The notes beneath the pieces are model-generated. The model saw only the letters and a list, made by a program, of their open reading frames with translations. It made no database searches and was not told the origin of the DNA. A stretch of DNA of 64,000 nucleotides. Origin: Brumicola pallidula DSM 14239 = ACAM 615 (lineage in GTDB: Bacteria > Pseudomonadota > Gammaproteobacteria > Enterobacterales > Alteromonadaceae). Positions 34,987-44,209 of this stretch are shown here, in pieces (position 1 is the first letter of the stretch; each line of letters begins with the position of its first letter). A program made the position numbers and the translations under genes. The stretch covers positions 372,816-436,815 of the forward strand of contig NZ_KE386815.1 of NCBI RefSeq assembly GCF_000428905.1, in the 5' to 3' direction.

Positions 34987-36383
34987 TTGAGTAATCACTA
35001 TCCTAAAGTAGTCAAACAGAGCGTGAACTTAGGCAGCTTGCCTTATTTTTCTGACGTTGATGCAACAGCGTTACGCACTGTCGCCTTTCATGACGATCAT
35101 GTGGTAGAGCGATTCCCTAGGGTGTTATCTCTCATACGTATATTGGACGCGCTGGAAATTAATTTGTTTTTAGAGCACCGATATAAAGGACTTTTTATGC
35201 CGCCCAAGCGCGGGGAAGAAAGAACCCCTTGGGCGGCATATCACTCATCACGGCTCAATCTCTCGCGAATTCGATGTGTTTATTCTTACAGTGGATTGAA
35301 ATCAATAATGTCGATTGGCATGAAGTATATGCTGTAAGTGATAGCGATAAAGCGAAATACTGGTTGCCTGTTTATCGCTATCGTAAGTATTTAATTGAGA
35401 AGGTCATTGCAAAGCAGATTGACCGAGACACCGCTAATTTGTATATCAACCATGTCAGGCAGTTTTATGAATGGGCTAGAAAGCAACGCAGGATTGAAAA
35501 GCTTCCTTTCAAATACAAAACAAAGGTCATTAAGAAAAAGCGCAAAGATGGCGGCCTAGACTTGCTATTTACTGACTATGGAAGAGAGGAAAAGGGGTTT
35601 ACGGTTACCATCACTGACTTACTGATCCCCAAAAAGTACAAACAGAAAAAATCAGGTGATACGAGTTTGTCACCTTATTATCAAGAAGAGCTAAAGCTGC
35701 TTTATTCGAGTAAAGCGCTGAGCAAACACGGGCCAAAGCTAAGAGTTGATTTAGCGGTTCAGTGTGGATTACGTGCCGAAGAAATCGCCACCTTTAATGC
35801 TGGTCACGTGGTTGACTCTAGTCTCAGTAATAAACCTGTTTATTACATAACCATTGTTGGTAAGTTTGATAAAGAGCGCACCATTATAGTGTCTAAAGGC
35901 TTGATGGCATCGCTTTGGCTATATCGCAATGATAAAGAACATCAACACCGTCTTGCCAAATGGCAGTTAGAGCATGGTAATTGTGATGATGCCCCTTTGT
36001 TTTTAAATGGTTCTGGCAGCTTTATGTTTCGTAAATCAGTTGGCAACGTGATCTCTAAGGTACGCAAAGAACTGGCGCTTATTGGCAAAGAATTAAAACG
36101 TGACTTTCACGACTTAAGCTCTACATTTGAGACGAACGGCTATAAAGTTAAGTCATTCCAGTCCCGCTGGGGGAGCTGCACACCCAGAGGACGAGTTGAT
36201 TTCAATTGGAAAATCATCATGGCACCAGATCGCGTGGTGGATTACGTGGTAGTGCATGAGCTATGTCACTTGAAGCAACACGACCACTCACCGCAATTCT
36301 GGAAACTAGTTGAAATTATCATGCCCGACTTTTTAGAGAGTAAAGAGTGTCTGCGTGAAAATGGGGCGAGTTTGATGGTTTGA
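34987..36383 (+). pseudogene. Broken tyrosine recombinase fused to a YgjP-type metallopeptidase domain
   Basis: TTG 34987 with GGAG upstream opens a frame (MSNHYPKVVKQSVN) that runs to about 35210. The integrase-like sequence then continues in another frame (from TTG 35229): SLANSMCLFLQWIEINNVDW core-binding domain, then AVQCGLRAEEIATF carrying the box I arginine, the GKFDKERT basic hairpin, and KRDFHDL, where the H-x-x-R box should follow. Instead the frame passes directly into FQSRWGSCTPRGRVDFNWKI and HELCHLKQHDHSPQFWKL, the C-terminal half of a YgjP-type zinc peptidase. The recombinase lacks its second arginine, second histidine and tyrosine; the peptidase lacks its N-terminal half. A near-perfect palindrome (35197-35239) sits at the frameshift. 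Likely a deletion product of an integrative element next to a ygjP-like gene. Confidence 0.75.
35197..35239. repeat. 12-bp inverted repeat at a frameshift
   Basis: ATGCCGCCCAAG (35197-35208) is the exact reverse complement of 35228-35239, with GGGG and CCC pairing further inside. The reading frame of the integrase-like gene changes within it. Confidence 0.8.
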
Positions 36384-36881
36384 TGATTTTGATGAATGAA
36401 ACACCAACAACCACCTATCACGTTAGACGAAACAGCTTGTTCGGCGAATAGAAGAACCCTCGTCCAATCATTAAAAGTTATCTGGCAGTAATTTATGCCC
36501 CAATTGAACGGAACAATCCAATTAATTTCGTCTGGTGCCCCAAAAATATTTTTTCAAAAAAACGGTAATTTTCTGCAATGTAGCATCTACTCTCCAAGAC
36601 CTATTCATTTATCCACCACAAACACTTAATAGTGATGTTTCTAGTTAAAGGTGTGCCAAAGACCAATAGATTTGAGCTTGCATTAACAATGAAGGCCGAA
36701 TTGGGGTTCTGGGGACATTCCGTCCGCTAAAGACATAATCGCTGTAAGCCCCTGCCCTTCAAGCCCTGCCGAAGGGTAGCATATAGCCTTAATACCACTT
36801 ATACTCTTAGGGTTAGATTCACGAACTGAGCGAGCAAAGGGCAGACCTCAATAAACCATAAACACTAGACAAGGAATATCG
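36384..36881. other. Gene-free stretch with repeat debris
   Basis: No gene is seen. 36636-36705 (AATAGTGATGTTTC ... GCATTAACAATGAAGG) resembles 37700-37775 (TTAGTGATGTTTTT ... GCATTAATAATGAGGG), another low-grade interspersed repeat. Confidence 0.45.
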
Positions 36882-37259
36882 ATGAAAAAAATAGTTAAAT
36901 TATTAACGGTAGTTGCCATAGTAGGAAGTTTAAGCGCTTGTTACTCAACAGGGAAAGAAATAGATTCAGGTACGACTTCAAAGCTCATTAAAGGTGAAAC
37001 TACTTCAACTCAGGTTGAAGCAGCGCTTGGAAAGCCTCAAACTACTACCAAGAATTCAGATGGCACAGTCTATTGGTCTTATATTTATGGCAATGTGGAC
37101 ATTAATGCTGCCACTTATATACCAATTGTTGGTTTATTTGCTGGTGGGGCTAAAACGGAAACTCAAACACTAGTTATAACATTTGACTCGAACAATATAG
37201 TCACTGACTGGACACAAAGCGATTCAGCAACTGAATCAGGCAGTGTCTTTAATAACTAA
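36882..37259 (+). CDS. Small lipoprotein, BamE/SmpA-like
   Basis: The 125-residue product has a lipoprotein signal (MKKIVKLLTVVAIVGSLSAC, cysteine at 20) and a mature part with LIKGETTSTQVEAALGKPQTTTKNSDGTVYWSY, the helix-turn pattern shared by BamE/SmpA-like and OmlA-like lipoproteins. The third part (TYIPIVGLFAGGAKTETQTLVITFD) is strand rich. ATG follows AAGGAATATCG. It is an accessory paralogue rather than the essential BamE, judging from its location between mobile remnants. Confidence 0.7.
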   Translation: MKKIVKLLTVVAIVGSLSACYSTGKEIDSGTTSKLIKGETTSTQVEAALGKPQTTTKNSDGTVYWSYIYGNVDINAATYIPIVGLFAGGAKTETQTLVITFDSNNIVTDWTQSDSATESGSVFNN

Positions 37260-37287
37260 ATCACTCAATTGTTACGCGGACCTTGAG

Positions 37288-37548
37288 CTAAATCACCATT
37301 GCACCACGTGATTGATAAATGTTTTGTCCCTGCAAATCTGACATGTAAGTAAAAAACCCAGTAAGACTGGCCACAACCGGATCTATCTTATTGGGTACTT
37401 TTTTCTTATTCGGTTTAACATTACCTGCCGCATCTATATCAATTACCATATTTGAAATGGCCCAGTTCATTACTGGATTGTTATCGTGAATAATGCGCTT
37501 TGATGCCACATAGGTTTCATACTTACCCCGAACGAACACCGTTCGCAT
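37288..37548 (-). pseudogene. Phage terminase large subunit, C-terminal fragment
   Basis: The 86 residues (with NPVMNWAISNMVIDIDAAGNVKPNKKKVPNKIDPVVASLTGFFTYM) match the final part of phage terminase large subunits, where N-P-V-x-x-W-x-x-S-N-x-V and an N-x-K-P-x-K-x-K block with K-I-D follow the nuclease domain. The ATPase and nuclease domains are absent and no other phage gene is nearby. A prophage remnant. Confidence 0.75.
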
Positions 37549-38353
37549 TTATCACTCGAACGGCTCCTACTGGAACTGAACCGATAGTCAGCAGCGAGCG
37601 AATACCCGTCAATCGCAGCTCACTATCCTAATAGCCGGTTTAGGTCGACTCAAGCCTTTTATAGACTTGAAGTGTTAATTTGCATCCAAAATCGATCCAT
37701 TTAGTGATGTTTTTTGCATATGAATTTGACCATTGAATAAGCCTAAATCCGCATTAATAATGAGGGCTATATGGTATTTAAGTGGTTCACTTATTTAATG
37801 CAATTGCGGATCAAAAACTAGTGCAAATTAACATAGAAACTCAAAAAACAATTATTTCACTGCTAATTTACACAACCGCAGTGTTCAAGCGAGAATTCGA
37901 AAATAACTCTCGTTACGGCTTGTTGACTGTCGATCTGGAACGATTACTAAAAAACCAAAACTTCTCAAAACAGAAAGTGCTCAGTACCTCAAAAAACTAC
38001 GATATCAGAAAATCTAATCATCTCTTTTTTGACGGTGTTTGTATGCCTAGGATTTGCGTATTGGCGGAAAGCTTAAATTGACCAACACTCAGTATTTCGA
38101 GGGGGCACCAACATATCGCCTTCTTAATCAAGGAAGGGGTTAAGAAAGCCTCTGTAGGTTTCTAATAAAAGATAAGAGCATTATTGAATTTCATTGTGAA
38201 CCAGCATCGAAGAACTATGATCATACACTTGTCACAATCGATGTTGTTAACCTTTTAAAAAATAAATCTAAAAAAATTAGACAATTTTTTCTTAACAGAT
38301 ATATTAGAATTATCTTGTAGCCGACATAAAAAGATAATTACTGGAGTTTTATT
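37549..38353. other. Mostly gene-free stretch with remnants
   Basis: 37572-37604 is the uninterrupted relative of the sequence that carries the MITE at 12199. A 99-residue frame with a GTG start at 37782-38081 (contains NIETQKTIISLLIYTTAVFKRE) has no clear ribosome-binding site and no recognised family; it may be a remnant. Confidence 0.4.
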
Positions 38354-38536
38354 ATGAATTCAAATTAATCAAAACAAACTCGACAAGAGACGTTTCCAAT
38401 ACTTCCGAATCAAAAACGACTCAATATATTAAATAAGCTTTTACTGGGACTGGTAGTGATTTTGAAAACAAGTTTAACTAATAACTTGGTGCCCTCAGGA
38501 ATTCAATTCATAACCAGATTAAATTAAATAATTGTA
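38354..38536 (+). pseudogene. Small frame interrupted by an early in-frame stop
   Basis: ATG at 38354, after ACTGGAGTTTTATT, reads MNSN and then TAA; the same frame is open again for more than 50 codons (SKQTRQETFPILPNQKRLN and onward to TAA 38534-38536). A CAA-to-TAA change would explain it. No family recognised. Confidence 0.4.
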
Positions 38537-38544
38537 TAAACAGA

Positions 38545-38661
38545 ATGATAAAAGGCTTCAGAACAACAACAAAAAGTATAAGTTCTGACTTGAATTTCAA
38601 TTTTAATCAAACATTAGAAGTGAAGTTTAAAGCCATTGAAATGGATAAAAATAATAAATAA
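38545..38661 (+). CDS. Possible 38-residue peptide
   Basis: ATG 38545 to TAA 38661 encodes MIKGFRTTTKSISSDLNFNF and onward. Ribosome-binding site weak. Listed because it lies in a row of short plus-strand frames leading to the serine recombinase. Confidence 0.25.
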   Translation: MIKGFRTTTKSISSDLNFNFNQTLEVKFKAIEMDKNNK

Positions 38662-38706
38662 ATCAGGGTGTTTATATGTTCAAGCAGTTATAAAAGAGGT
38701 ACTGAC

Positions 38707-38760
38707 ATGAACTATATAAATAAATTGAAGGTTGTTAGATGTATCAAGGAGGATGAATAA
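38707..38760 (+). CDS. Possible 17-residue leader peptide coupled to the next gene
   Basis: ATG 38707 after AAGAGGTACTGAC encodes MNYINKLKVVRCIKEDE and ends in TAA 38758-38760, which overlaps the ATG of the next gene as TAATG. The peptide's coding sequence contains the AAGGAGGATG ribosome-binding site of that gene, an arrangement that would couple their translation. Confidence 0.4.
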   Translation: MNYINKLKVVRCIKEDE

Positions 38761-38957
38761 TGGTTTCAGCTTCCAATACCACACTATCAATAGAAAATGG
38801 CATGAAGCTAGCGATTGTTGATGACAAAGGGAATATTGTTAGACAAGGTGAAGATGTATCAAAGGAGATCTTTGATGCAATGACAGAACAAGTTGTTAGA
38901 AATTTTTGTTCCAAGTTCAGCGGTTTTACAGAAGCGGACTTCAAAAAGTCAGCTTAA
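38760..38957 (+). CDS. 65-residue protein next to the serine recombinase, function unknown
   Basis: ATG follows an excellent AAGGAGGATGAATA site. The product starts MVSASNTTLSIENGMKLAIV and is acidic in the middle (DDKGNIVRQGEDVSKEIFDAM). It converges with the recombinase gene; the two stop codons overlap inside TTAATTAA (38954-38957). By position it could be a directionality factor or a cargo gene, but nothing in the sequence shows this. Confidence 0.6.
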   Translation: MVSASNTTLSIENGMKLAIVDDKGNIVRQGEDVSKEIFDAMTEQVVRNFCSKFSGFTEADFKKSA

Positions 38958-40612
38958 TTAAGATCGAAGCCATTTAACAATTCGGCAGTGTGCCTGTTCA
39001 CCCTTAGCAGGCGCTTTTTTTCATTGTGAAACTCTAGTGTAAGATCGAAATAATTTGATTGATTATCGCCTAGCAAGAGACGATTTACTGCGCCGTCTAA
39101 TCCATTCGCTTTTTGCTTTTCCTTTATAGAAACCTGTAAAGTTACAGTCTTAAAAGTATCTTTTACAAGTTGACGCAGAAGGAGTCTTTCCTCATTTCCT
39201 AACTCACTTAAATTTTCTGTTAGTTCCGACCAGCGTCGGGTGACGTCCTCTCGAGAAGAATTATTAATTTTCGCTTGAGAATTTCGGTTCTTATCTATTT
39301 CCCTTTCAAACGTTGCTACTTCAGCCTCTAGCTGTTTAATTTTGTTAGCAATAGCCTGCGGTGGCGCTCCATCAAGCTTCAACAGACTATTAGTAAATAT
39401 TTCAATATTTTCATTGATTTGTGAAACCTCATTTTTTAATTCGATTTCCTTACAACGTAGGTTCTCTGCATCACTCTTTTGAACTAGGATTCTTTCGAGA
39501 TTCACTTTATCCTGACAAAAGAGCACGACTGCTTTTTCTATCACGTCAATTTGTATAGTTGATTTCATTGTACAGTTATTGTTTCTTCGTGCTTCGACGC
39601 AACCATACCGTTTATGACTACTTTTAACGTCACCGATACATTTTTTCCTATATATTACATGAGAGCCAACTGATTTTCCGCAGCCTCCACATTTGAAAGT
39701 ACCTATACCCGATAGGATACCGACATACTTTTGAGTGTGTTTAATGGCTCCGCGTATTGTTGAGTCAGCTAACAATAAATTGAAATCAGCACTGCTTAAC
39801 AACGCCGGATAGTAGTCTTTTAGTACATAATCAATATTACCTATTTTAACATTGAACTCGCCAACTAGTGTGCGCCGCTTAACCTCTTTATATACATTTG
39901 CACCTGTATGGTGAACTGTTCCGACTCCGAATTCACTATTTAGTAATTCGGCTATTTTCAACCCACCAAATCCCTGTTTAAAGAGCTCTATTTTACGCAA
40001 AATAATGGTTTTTTCATGAGGCTCATACACATAAACTTTTTCTGTATCATCCCATTTCACCCATTTGGGAGCTTTACCACATTTCAGCCTGAAACCACGC
40101 TTGCCAACCAACCAATCACCACATTGTTTTACAAGTGCAGAGCTAACCCTTTTTGACTTCATTTCGCTTTCTTCATTCGCACGGATCAGGAGTAAAACGA
40201 TATAAACAAGATCCATAGGATTTTGCTTAATAGTTTCCTGATTGTATTCTTTACGATCTGCGGCGGTGATAACGGTGATATCTGCTTTAATTATCTTTGT
40301 AATAATTCTCTGACTATCAAGCGGATCTGCTCGTGAAATTCGATCAAGGCTTTCAATTACAAGGATAGAACCAGCTGGGACTTTACCATCCTCTACAGCT
40401 TTAAGGAAAAGACCTAAAGCCCCCCTAGTTATGTTCGTTTGGTGAAATGCACTCAGCCCGAGGTCTTTCATCGTAAGCGAGTCATCCAACTCCAACCCTC
40501 TTAAATTTGCAATTTCTTTCGCATAGCTCATCTGACGATTAAGTGACTGCCCTCTAGCTTGCTCGATAGTAGAGAAACGAATATAACTGTATAGTAATGG
40601 CTTAGTCGACAT
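38954..40612 (-). CDS. Large serine recombinase, integrase of the island
   Basis: The start chosen is ATG 40612 (MSTKPLLYSYIRFSTIEQ), 27 bases inside the longest frame. Its 552 residues comprise a resolvase domain (catalytic S14, LVIESLDRISR at about 86-96), a recombinase domain (GKAPKWVKWDD, then LNSEFGVGTVHHTG), a zinc ribbon with CGGCGKS and later GCVEARRNNNC (about 305-345), and a long coiled coil (about 360-430) that in this family controls directionality. It would integrate and excise DNA between attP and attB. The gene end nearest the chromosome is only about 70 bp from a truncated nth, as expected when attR lies beside the integrase gene. Confidence 0.9.
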   Translation of the reverse strand: MSTKPLLYSYIRFSTIEQARGQSLNRQMSYAKEIANLRGLELDDSLTMKDLGLSAFHQTNITRGALGLFLKAVEDGKVPAGSILVIESLDRISRADPLDSQRIITKIIKADITVITAADRKEYNQETIKQNPMDLVYIVLLLIRANEESEMKSKRVSSALVKQCGDWLVGKRGFRLKCGKAPKWVKWDDTEKVYVYEPHEKTIILRKIELFKQGFGGLKIAELLNSEFGVGTVHHTGANVYKEVKRRTLVGEFNVKIGNIDYVLKDYYPALLSSADFNLLLADSTIRGAIKHTQKYVGILSGIGTFKCGGCGKSVGSHVIYRKKCIGDVKSSHKRYGCVEARRNNNCTMKSTIQIDVIEKAVVLFCQDKVNLERILVQKSDAENLRCKEIELKNEVSQINENIEIFTNSLLKLDGAPPQAIANKIKQLEAEVATFEREIDKNRNSQAKINNSSREDVTRRWSELTENLSELGNEERLLLRQLVKDTFKTVTLQVSIKEKQKANGLDGAVNRLLLGDNQSNYFDLTLEFHNEKKRLLRVNRHTAELLNGFDLN

Positions 40613-40681
40613 ATTAGTGACCTTCATCAAATTTGCCAATAGTATAAGTTAAGTTGAATTGAGCATCTAGTTTTATTATAC
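40613..40681. other. Presumed attachment-site junction (attR) of the island
   Basis: Between the recombinase start and the point where homology to nth begins (TTTGGTTGGCC at 40682). The exact crossover cannot be fixed without the other end. Confidence 0.5.
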
Positions 40682-40927
40682 TTTGGTTGGCCGACAATTG
40701 CCGTTGATACGCATATCTTTCGAGTAAGTAATCGCACTAAACTGGCCATGGGGAAAAATGTCGATAAAGTCGAAGAGAAACTCGTGAAAGTGGTGCCAGC
40801 AGAGTTTAAAATTGACGTTCACCACTGGTTAATATTACATGGTAGATATACTTGTATCGCACGTAAACCCCGATGCGGTTCCTGTATTATCGAGGATTTA
40901 TGTGAATTTAAAGATAAGATCGATTAA
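40682..40927 (+). pseudogene. nth: Endonuclease III, 3' fragment
   Basis: The open frame reads FGWPTIAVDTHIFRVSNRTK through to the stop, matching the C-terminal 81 residues of endonuclease III. It keeps the catalytic aspartate (AVDTHIF) and the 4Fe-4S cluster cysteines C-x6-C-x2-C-x5-C (CIARKPRCGSCIIEDLC), but lacks the helix-hairpin-helix, the catalytic lysine and any start codon. The sequence just upstream is unrelated, so the gene was split at the FGW codons. The missing 5' part should lie at the other end of the insertion. Confidence 0.9.
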
Positions 40928-40960
40928 GTAATATTAGTTTAATTTAAAAGGATAAAAATA

Positions 40961-41344
40961 ATGAGATTCCTACATACCATGTTGCGCGTTGGTGACTTAC
41001 AAAAGTCTATCGCTTTTTATACAGAAACATTAGGCATGAAGTTGCTGCGCCAAAGTGAAAACAAAGAATATGAATATACCCTCGCATTTTTAGGTTATGG
41101 CGATGAAGATAATAATACTGTCATAGAACTAACTTACAATTGGGACAAAGTCGAATATGAACATGGTGACGCTTTTGGCCATCTTGCCATTGGTGTCAAT
41201 GACATTTATGCTGTTTGTGATGATATTAAAGCAAAAGGTGGTGATGTATACCGACCACCGGGTCCTGTTAAGGGCGGCAAAACAGTTATTGCCTTTGTAA
41301 GGGATCCGAGTGGATATGCTATCGAACTCATCCAAGAAAGTTAA
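40961..41344 (+). CDS. gloA: Lactoylglutathione lyase (glyoxalase I)
   Basis: The 127-residue product is the small metal-dependent glyoxalase [31 protein letters not shown], then the TLAFLGY and [10 protein letters not shown] blocks with the metal-binding glutamate, [10 protein letters not shown] with a metal histidine, and [14 protein letters not shown] with the last glutamate. It converts the hemithioacetal of methylglyoxal and glutathione to S-lactoylglutathione in the cytoplasm. ATG follows AAAGGATAAAAATA. It lies 33 bp after the nth stop, so it may once have been co-transcribed with nth. Confidence 0.95.
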   Translation: MRFLHTMLRVGDLQKSIAFYTETLGMKLLRQSENKEYEYTLAFLGYGDEDNNTVIELTYNWDKVEYEHGDAFGHLAIGVNDIYAVCDDIKAKGGDVYRPPGPVKGGKTVIAFVRDPSGYAIELIQES

Positions 41345-41371
41345 GCCTTAATATTATTAAAAAGGAATGAA

Positions 41372-42439
41372 ATGAGCTTACATAATGTATTTCTGAAGAG
41401 TTTTATGTCATTCCTATTTGTTGTCATTTCAATGCAAATCGACGCGGATCAAAGAACTTCAACTGGTATATCCGAAGAAAGCGCTGGCTTTACGATCATC
41501 GCACATCGAGGAGCTTCCGGCTATTTACCGGAACACACAATAGATGCCGCGACCCTCGCCTTTATGCAAGGTGCAAACTATATAGAGCAAGATATTATAT
41601 TAACCTCTGATGATGTGCCTATTGTACTGCATGATATTCACATTGAAACGGTCACCAACGTTGAATCTATTTTTCCAGAGAGACATCGTTCTGATGGCCG
41701 ATATTACGCGATTGACTTCACTTGGGCTGAAATTCAACAATTATTCGTTCATGAACGCGAAGACCAACTCGGTAATAAAGTCTTTCCTACTCGGTATAGT
41801 GGAAGAGGAGCCTTTAAAGTCGCGTCTTTTGAGCAGCACATCGAGCTTATTAATAAGCTGAATAACACCTTTAGTAAAAGTGTTGGCTACTACTCTGAGA
41901 TAAAATCGCCTGAATGGCATTTATCCGAAGGCAAAGATATCACTAAGATCGTTGTTAACATGCTCGAAAAGCACGGATTAACTCAAGCGCACGCCAATAT
42001 TTTTATCCAGTGTTTCTACCCTGAAACCCTCAAACGATTGAAAAATGAATTTAAGGTAAAGGTTGCCCTTGTGCAATTAATTGCTGATAACAGCTGGAAT
42101 GAGTCGAGCGCAGATTACGATATTATGCAGACTAAACAGGGTTTAGAAGAAGTTGCAACATATGCAAATGTTATAGGACCTTGGTTACCGCAGATATACG
42201 ACCCTGTATCAGAAACCGAAACTGCGCTTGTCCGTAATGCCAAAGCGTTGGGATTAATTATTCACCCTTACACATTTAGAGCGGACGATCTGGCCTTCAA
42301 TATGAGTCCTGAAACACTGATAGATTTAGTAAAAAACAAACTAAAACTTGATGGCATCTTCACCGATCAAGTTGATATTGTCCTCGAAGAAGTGAATAAA
42401 ATAGAATCTAAAGCTAGTGACTATAATTTAGCTAACTGA
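41372..42439 (+). CDS. glpQ: Glycerophosphodiester phosphodiesterase (periplasmic, GlpQ type)
   Basis: The 355-residue product has a signal peptide (residues 1-25, FMSFLFVVISMQIDA) and the GDPD signature: IAHRGASGYLPEHT (about 47-60), YIEQDIILTSDDVPIVLHD with the metal-binding glutamate and aspartate, and a downstream EIKSPEWH. It hydrolyses deacylated phospholipids to glycerol-3-phosphate and an alcohol. ATG follows AAAAGGAATGAA, 27 bp after gloA; its 3' end overlaps the opposing motY by 19 bp. Confidence 0.9.
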   Translation: MSLHNVFLKSFMSFLFVVISMQIDADQRTSTGISEESAGFTIIAHRGASGYLPEHTIDAATLAFMQGANYIEQDIILTSDDVPIVLHDIHIETVTNVESIFPERHRSDGRYYAIDFTWAEIQQLFVHEREDQLGNKVFPTRYSGRGAFKVASFEQHIELINKLNNTFSKSVGYYSEIKSPEWHLSEGKDITKIVVNMLEKHGLTQAHANIFIQCFYPETLKRLKNEFKVKVALVQLIADNSWNESSADYDIMQTKQGLEEVATYANVIGPWLPQIYDPVSETETALVRNAKALGLIIHPYTFRADDLAFNMSPETLIDLVKNKLKLDGIFTDQVDIVLEEVNKIESKASDYNLAN

Positions 42440-43284
42440 ATAATCACACGCCGGTTTTTTGCTCTGGATAATTCATTGTCATTCGGTGATACGTGCCGCT
42501 TTTCACCGTGACCTGTGACTTCTATCCTTGCGGTATCAACGCCTTGTGCTGCAAAGTAATCGCGAATTTCATTGGCACGACGAATAGACAATTGCAGGTT
42601 GTTCCAAGAACCACCATAACTATCGGAATAACCATCTAATAGCACCAACTCTAACGCGATGTCTTCTTTTAAATAGTCGCCAATCATGTCTAAGCGACGT
42701 TTGGAATAATTGGTCAGGTCAACACTACTCTTTTTATAACTCAAAACAGTGTATGCAATATCTTCAAAGCTATAAGGCAATAGATTTGTCACACAATGCG
42801 AAAAAGCAAGGTATGAGGGCTCAAAATTACTTGAGTTTAATGCTACCGCAACTGAATCATATCGGTTGTTCCAATCTTGATAGTGAATAGTTGGCCAAAA
42901 ACCTTTTTCTAACTCGGTCAACATCTCCCACGCTGACTCAGAAGGCAAGTCACCATCATATTGTTTACGTAAATTCATTTTCCCGATCGTTTTTTGAGCA
43001 ACACCAGGCATCCACTTCGGCGCGACAGAATAGACCGTTGCAGTGTCATACCGATTAGGTAAACGCAACATATCAAGCACGAATTCTAAATTCAGTTGTT
43101 TGGATGCTTCCGTTACGAAAGAGGCTATGCCATAACCCGGAATAGGATGCTTGAGTTCGCAAATTAGGCGAGTTTGTTCACCAAGTGTCCATTCGGAATT
43201 TTCCACAGATGCGTTATATTCACGCAAGTTTGCTGATACAGCCATGGGAAGCAGACAACACATGCTGATAAGGTATTTTTTCAT
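42421..43284 (-). CDS. motY: Sodium-driven flagellar motor protein MotY
   Basis: The start chosen is ATG 43284 (MKKYLISMCCLLPMAVSA, a signal peptide); a further in-frame ATG upstream at 43308 would put eight residues before it. The mature protein has the MotY N-terminal domain (LREYNASVENSEWTLGEQTRLICELKHPIPGYG) and a C-terminal OmpA-like peptidoglycan-binding domain (LVLLDGYSDSYGG and IEVTGHGEKRHVSPNDNELSRAKNRRVII). It forms the T-ring that holds PomAB stators in polar sodium-driven flagella. Confidence 0.9.
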   Translation of the reverse strand: MKKYLISMCCLLPMAVSANLREYNASVENSEWTLGEQTRLICELKHPIPGYGIASFVTEASKQLNLEFVLDMLRLPNRYDTATVYSVAPKWMPGVAQKTIGKMNLRKQYDGDLPSESAWEMLTELEKGFWPTIHYQDWNNRYDSVAVALNSSNFEPSYLAFSHCVTNLLPYSFEDIAYTVLSYKKSSVDLTNYSKRRLDMIGDYLKEDIALELVLLDGYSDSYGGSWNNLQLSIRRANEIRDYFAAQGVDTARIEVTGHGEKRHVSPNDNELSRAKNRRVIIQLAKL

Positions 43285-43496
43285 GCTAGATTCGATCTCC
43301 GAGAACATAGATAAGGTATCGACAATTTTGATAAAATGTTTAGAATTGCAGTGAAATCAGCGCTAGCGTCTTTGCACACACTTTTTTTTAGAGCATCTCG
43401 ACCGATTAGTCTTTTAATAGTGTTTTTACATACCATTTTTTCTTCTGCATTTACGTCAATTGTAATAATACCTAATTAAGGATTTCTGACTACGTC

Positions 43497-44138
43497 ATGA
43501 CAATAACAAAACCAGCACTCAAAGATAGATTTCGCGGCTACTTTCCTGTCATCATTGATGTTGAAACAGCGGGCTTCAATGCAAATACAGATGCTCTTTT
43601 AGAGATTGCCGCAGTCACCTTAAAACTCGACGAAAACGGCGACATCGTTCCTCACACGACTTTTCATGAGCACGTGCAGCCATTCGAGGGCGCGAACATT
43701 GAACAAGCGGCTATTGACTTTAATGGTATAGACCCATTTTGTGCACTGCGCGGTGCATTGGATGAGAATACTGTGTTTAAAAACTTATGTCAGCATGTCA
43801 GAAAGTACCAAAAGGAAGCAGATTGCCAACGTTCAGTCATTGTTGCCCACAACGCAAGCTTCGATCAAGGATTTGTTAATGCGGCGATAACAAGACATGA
43901 TATTAAACGCACTCCGTTTCACCCATTTGTATCATTTGATACTACATCGCTATCAGCGCTTGCTTTAGGGCAAACAGTCCTGATTAAAGCATGCCAAGCT
44001 GCTGGTATTCCATTTGACCAGTCTGAAGCACATTCGGCACTGTACGACACCGAGCGTACAGCAGAATTATTCTGTTTTATTGTTAACCGCTATAAGAATT
44101 TAGGTGGTTGGCCACTTCCAAATCTAATTGAGAATTAA
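43497..44138 (+). CDS. rnt: Ribonuclease T
   Basis: The 213-residue product carries the DEDDh exonuclease set: VIDVETAGF (about 20-28), [10 protein letters not shown] (about 125), and [15 protein letters not shown] (about 182-196). RNase T trims the 3' ends of tRNA and other stable RNAs. It is followed by bfd, a common neighbour in Alteromonadales and Vibrionales. Confidence 0.95.
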   Translation: MTITKPALKDRFRGYFPVIIDVETAGFNANTDALLEIAAVTLKLDENGDIVPHTTFHEHVQPFEGANIEQAAIDFNGIDPFCALRGALDENTVFKNLCQHVRKYQKEADCQRSVIVAHNASFDQGFVNAAITRHDIKRTPFHPFVSFDTTSLSALALGQTVLIKACQAAGIPFDQSEAHSALYDTERTAELFCFIVNRYKNLGGWPLPNLIEN

Positions 44139-44209
44139 TTGCAAAAAGCTTGCAATTAATCTAAATGCCAACTATTATCATTCGCATATTAATAAATAGG
44201 TGGTTCTTA

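Noticed and set aside
37782-38081. 99-residue plus-strand gene
   Set aside because: No clear ribosome-binding site, no recognised domain, and located among remnants. Mentioned under the gene-free stretch only.
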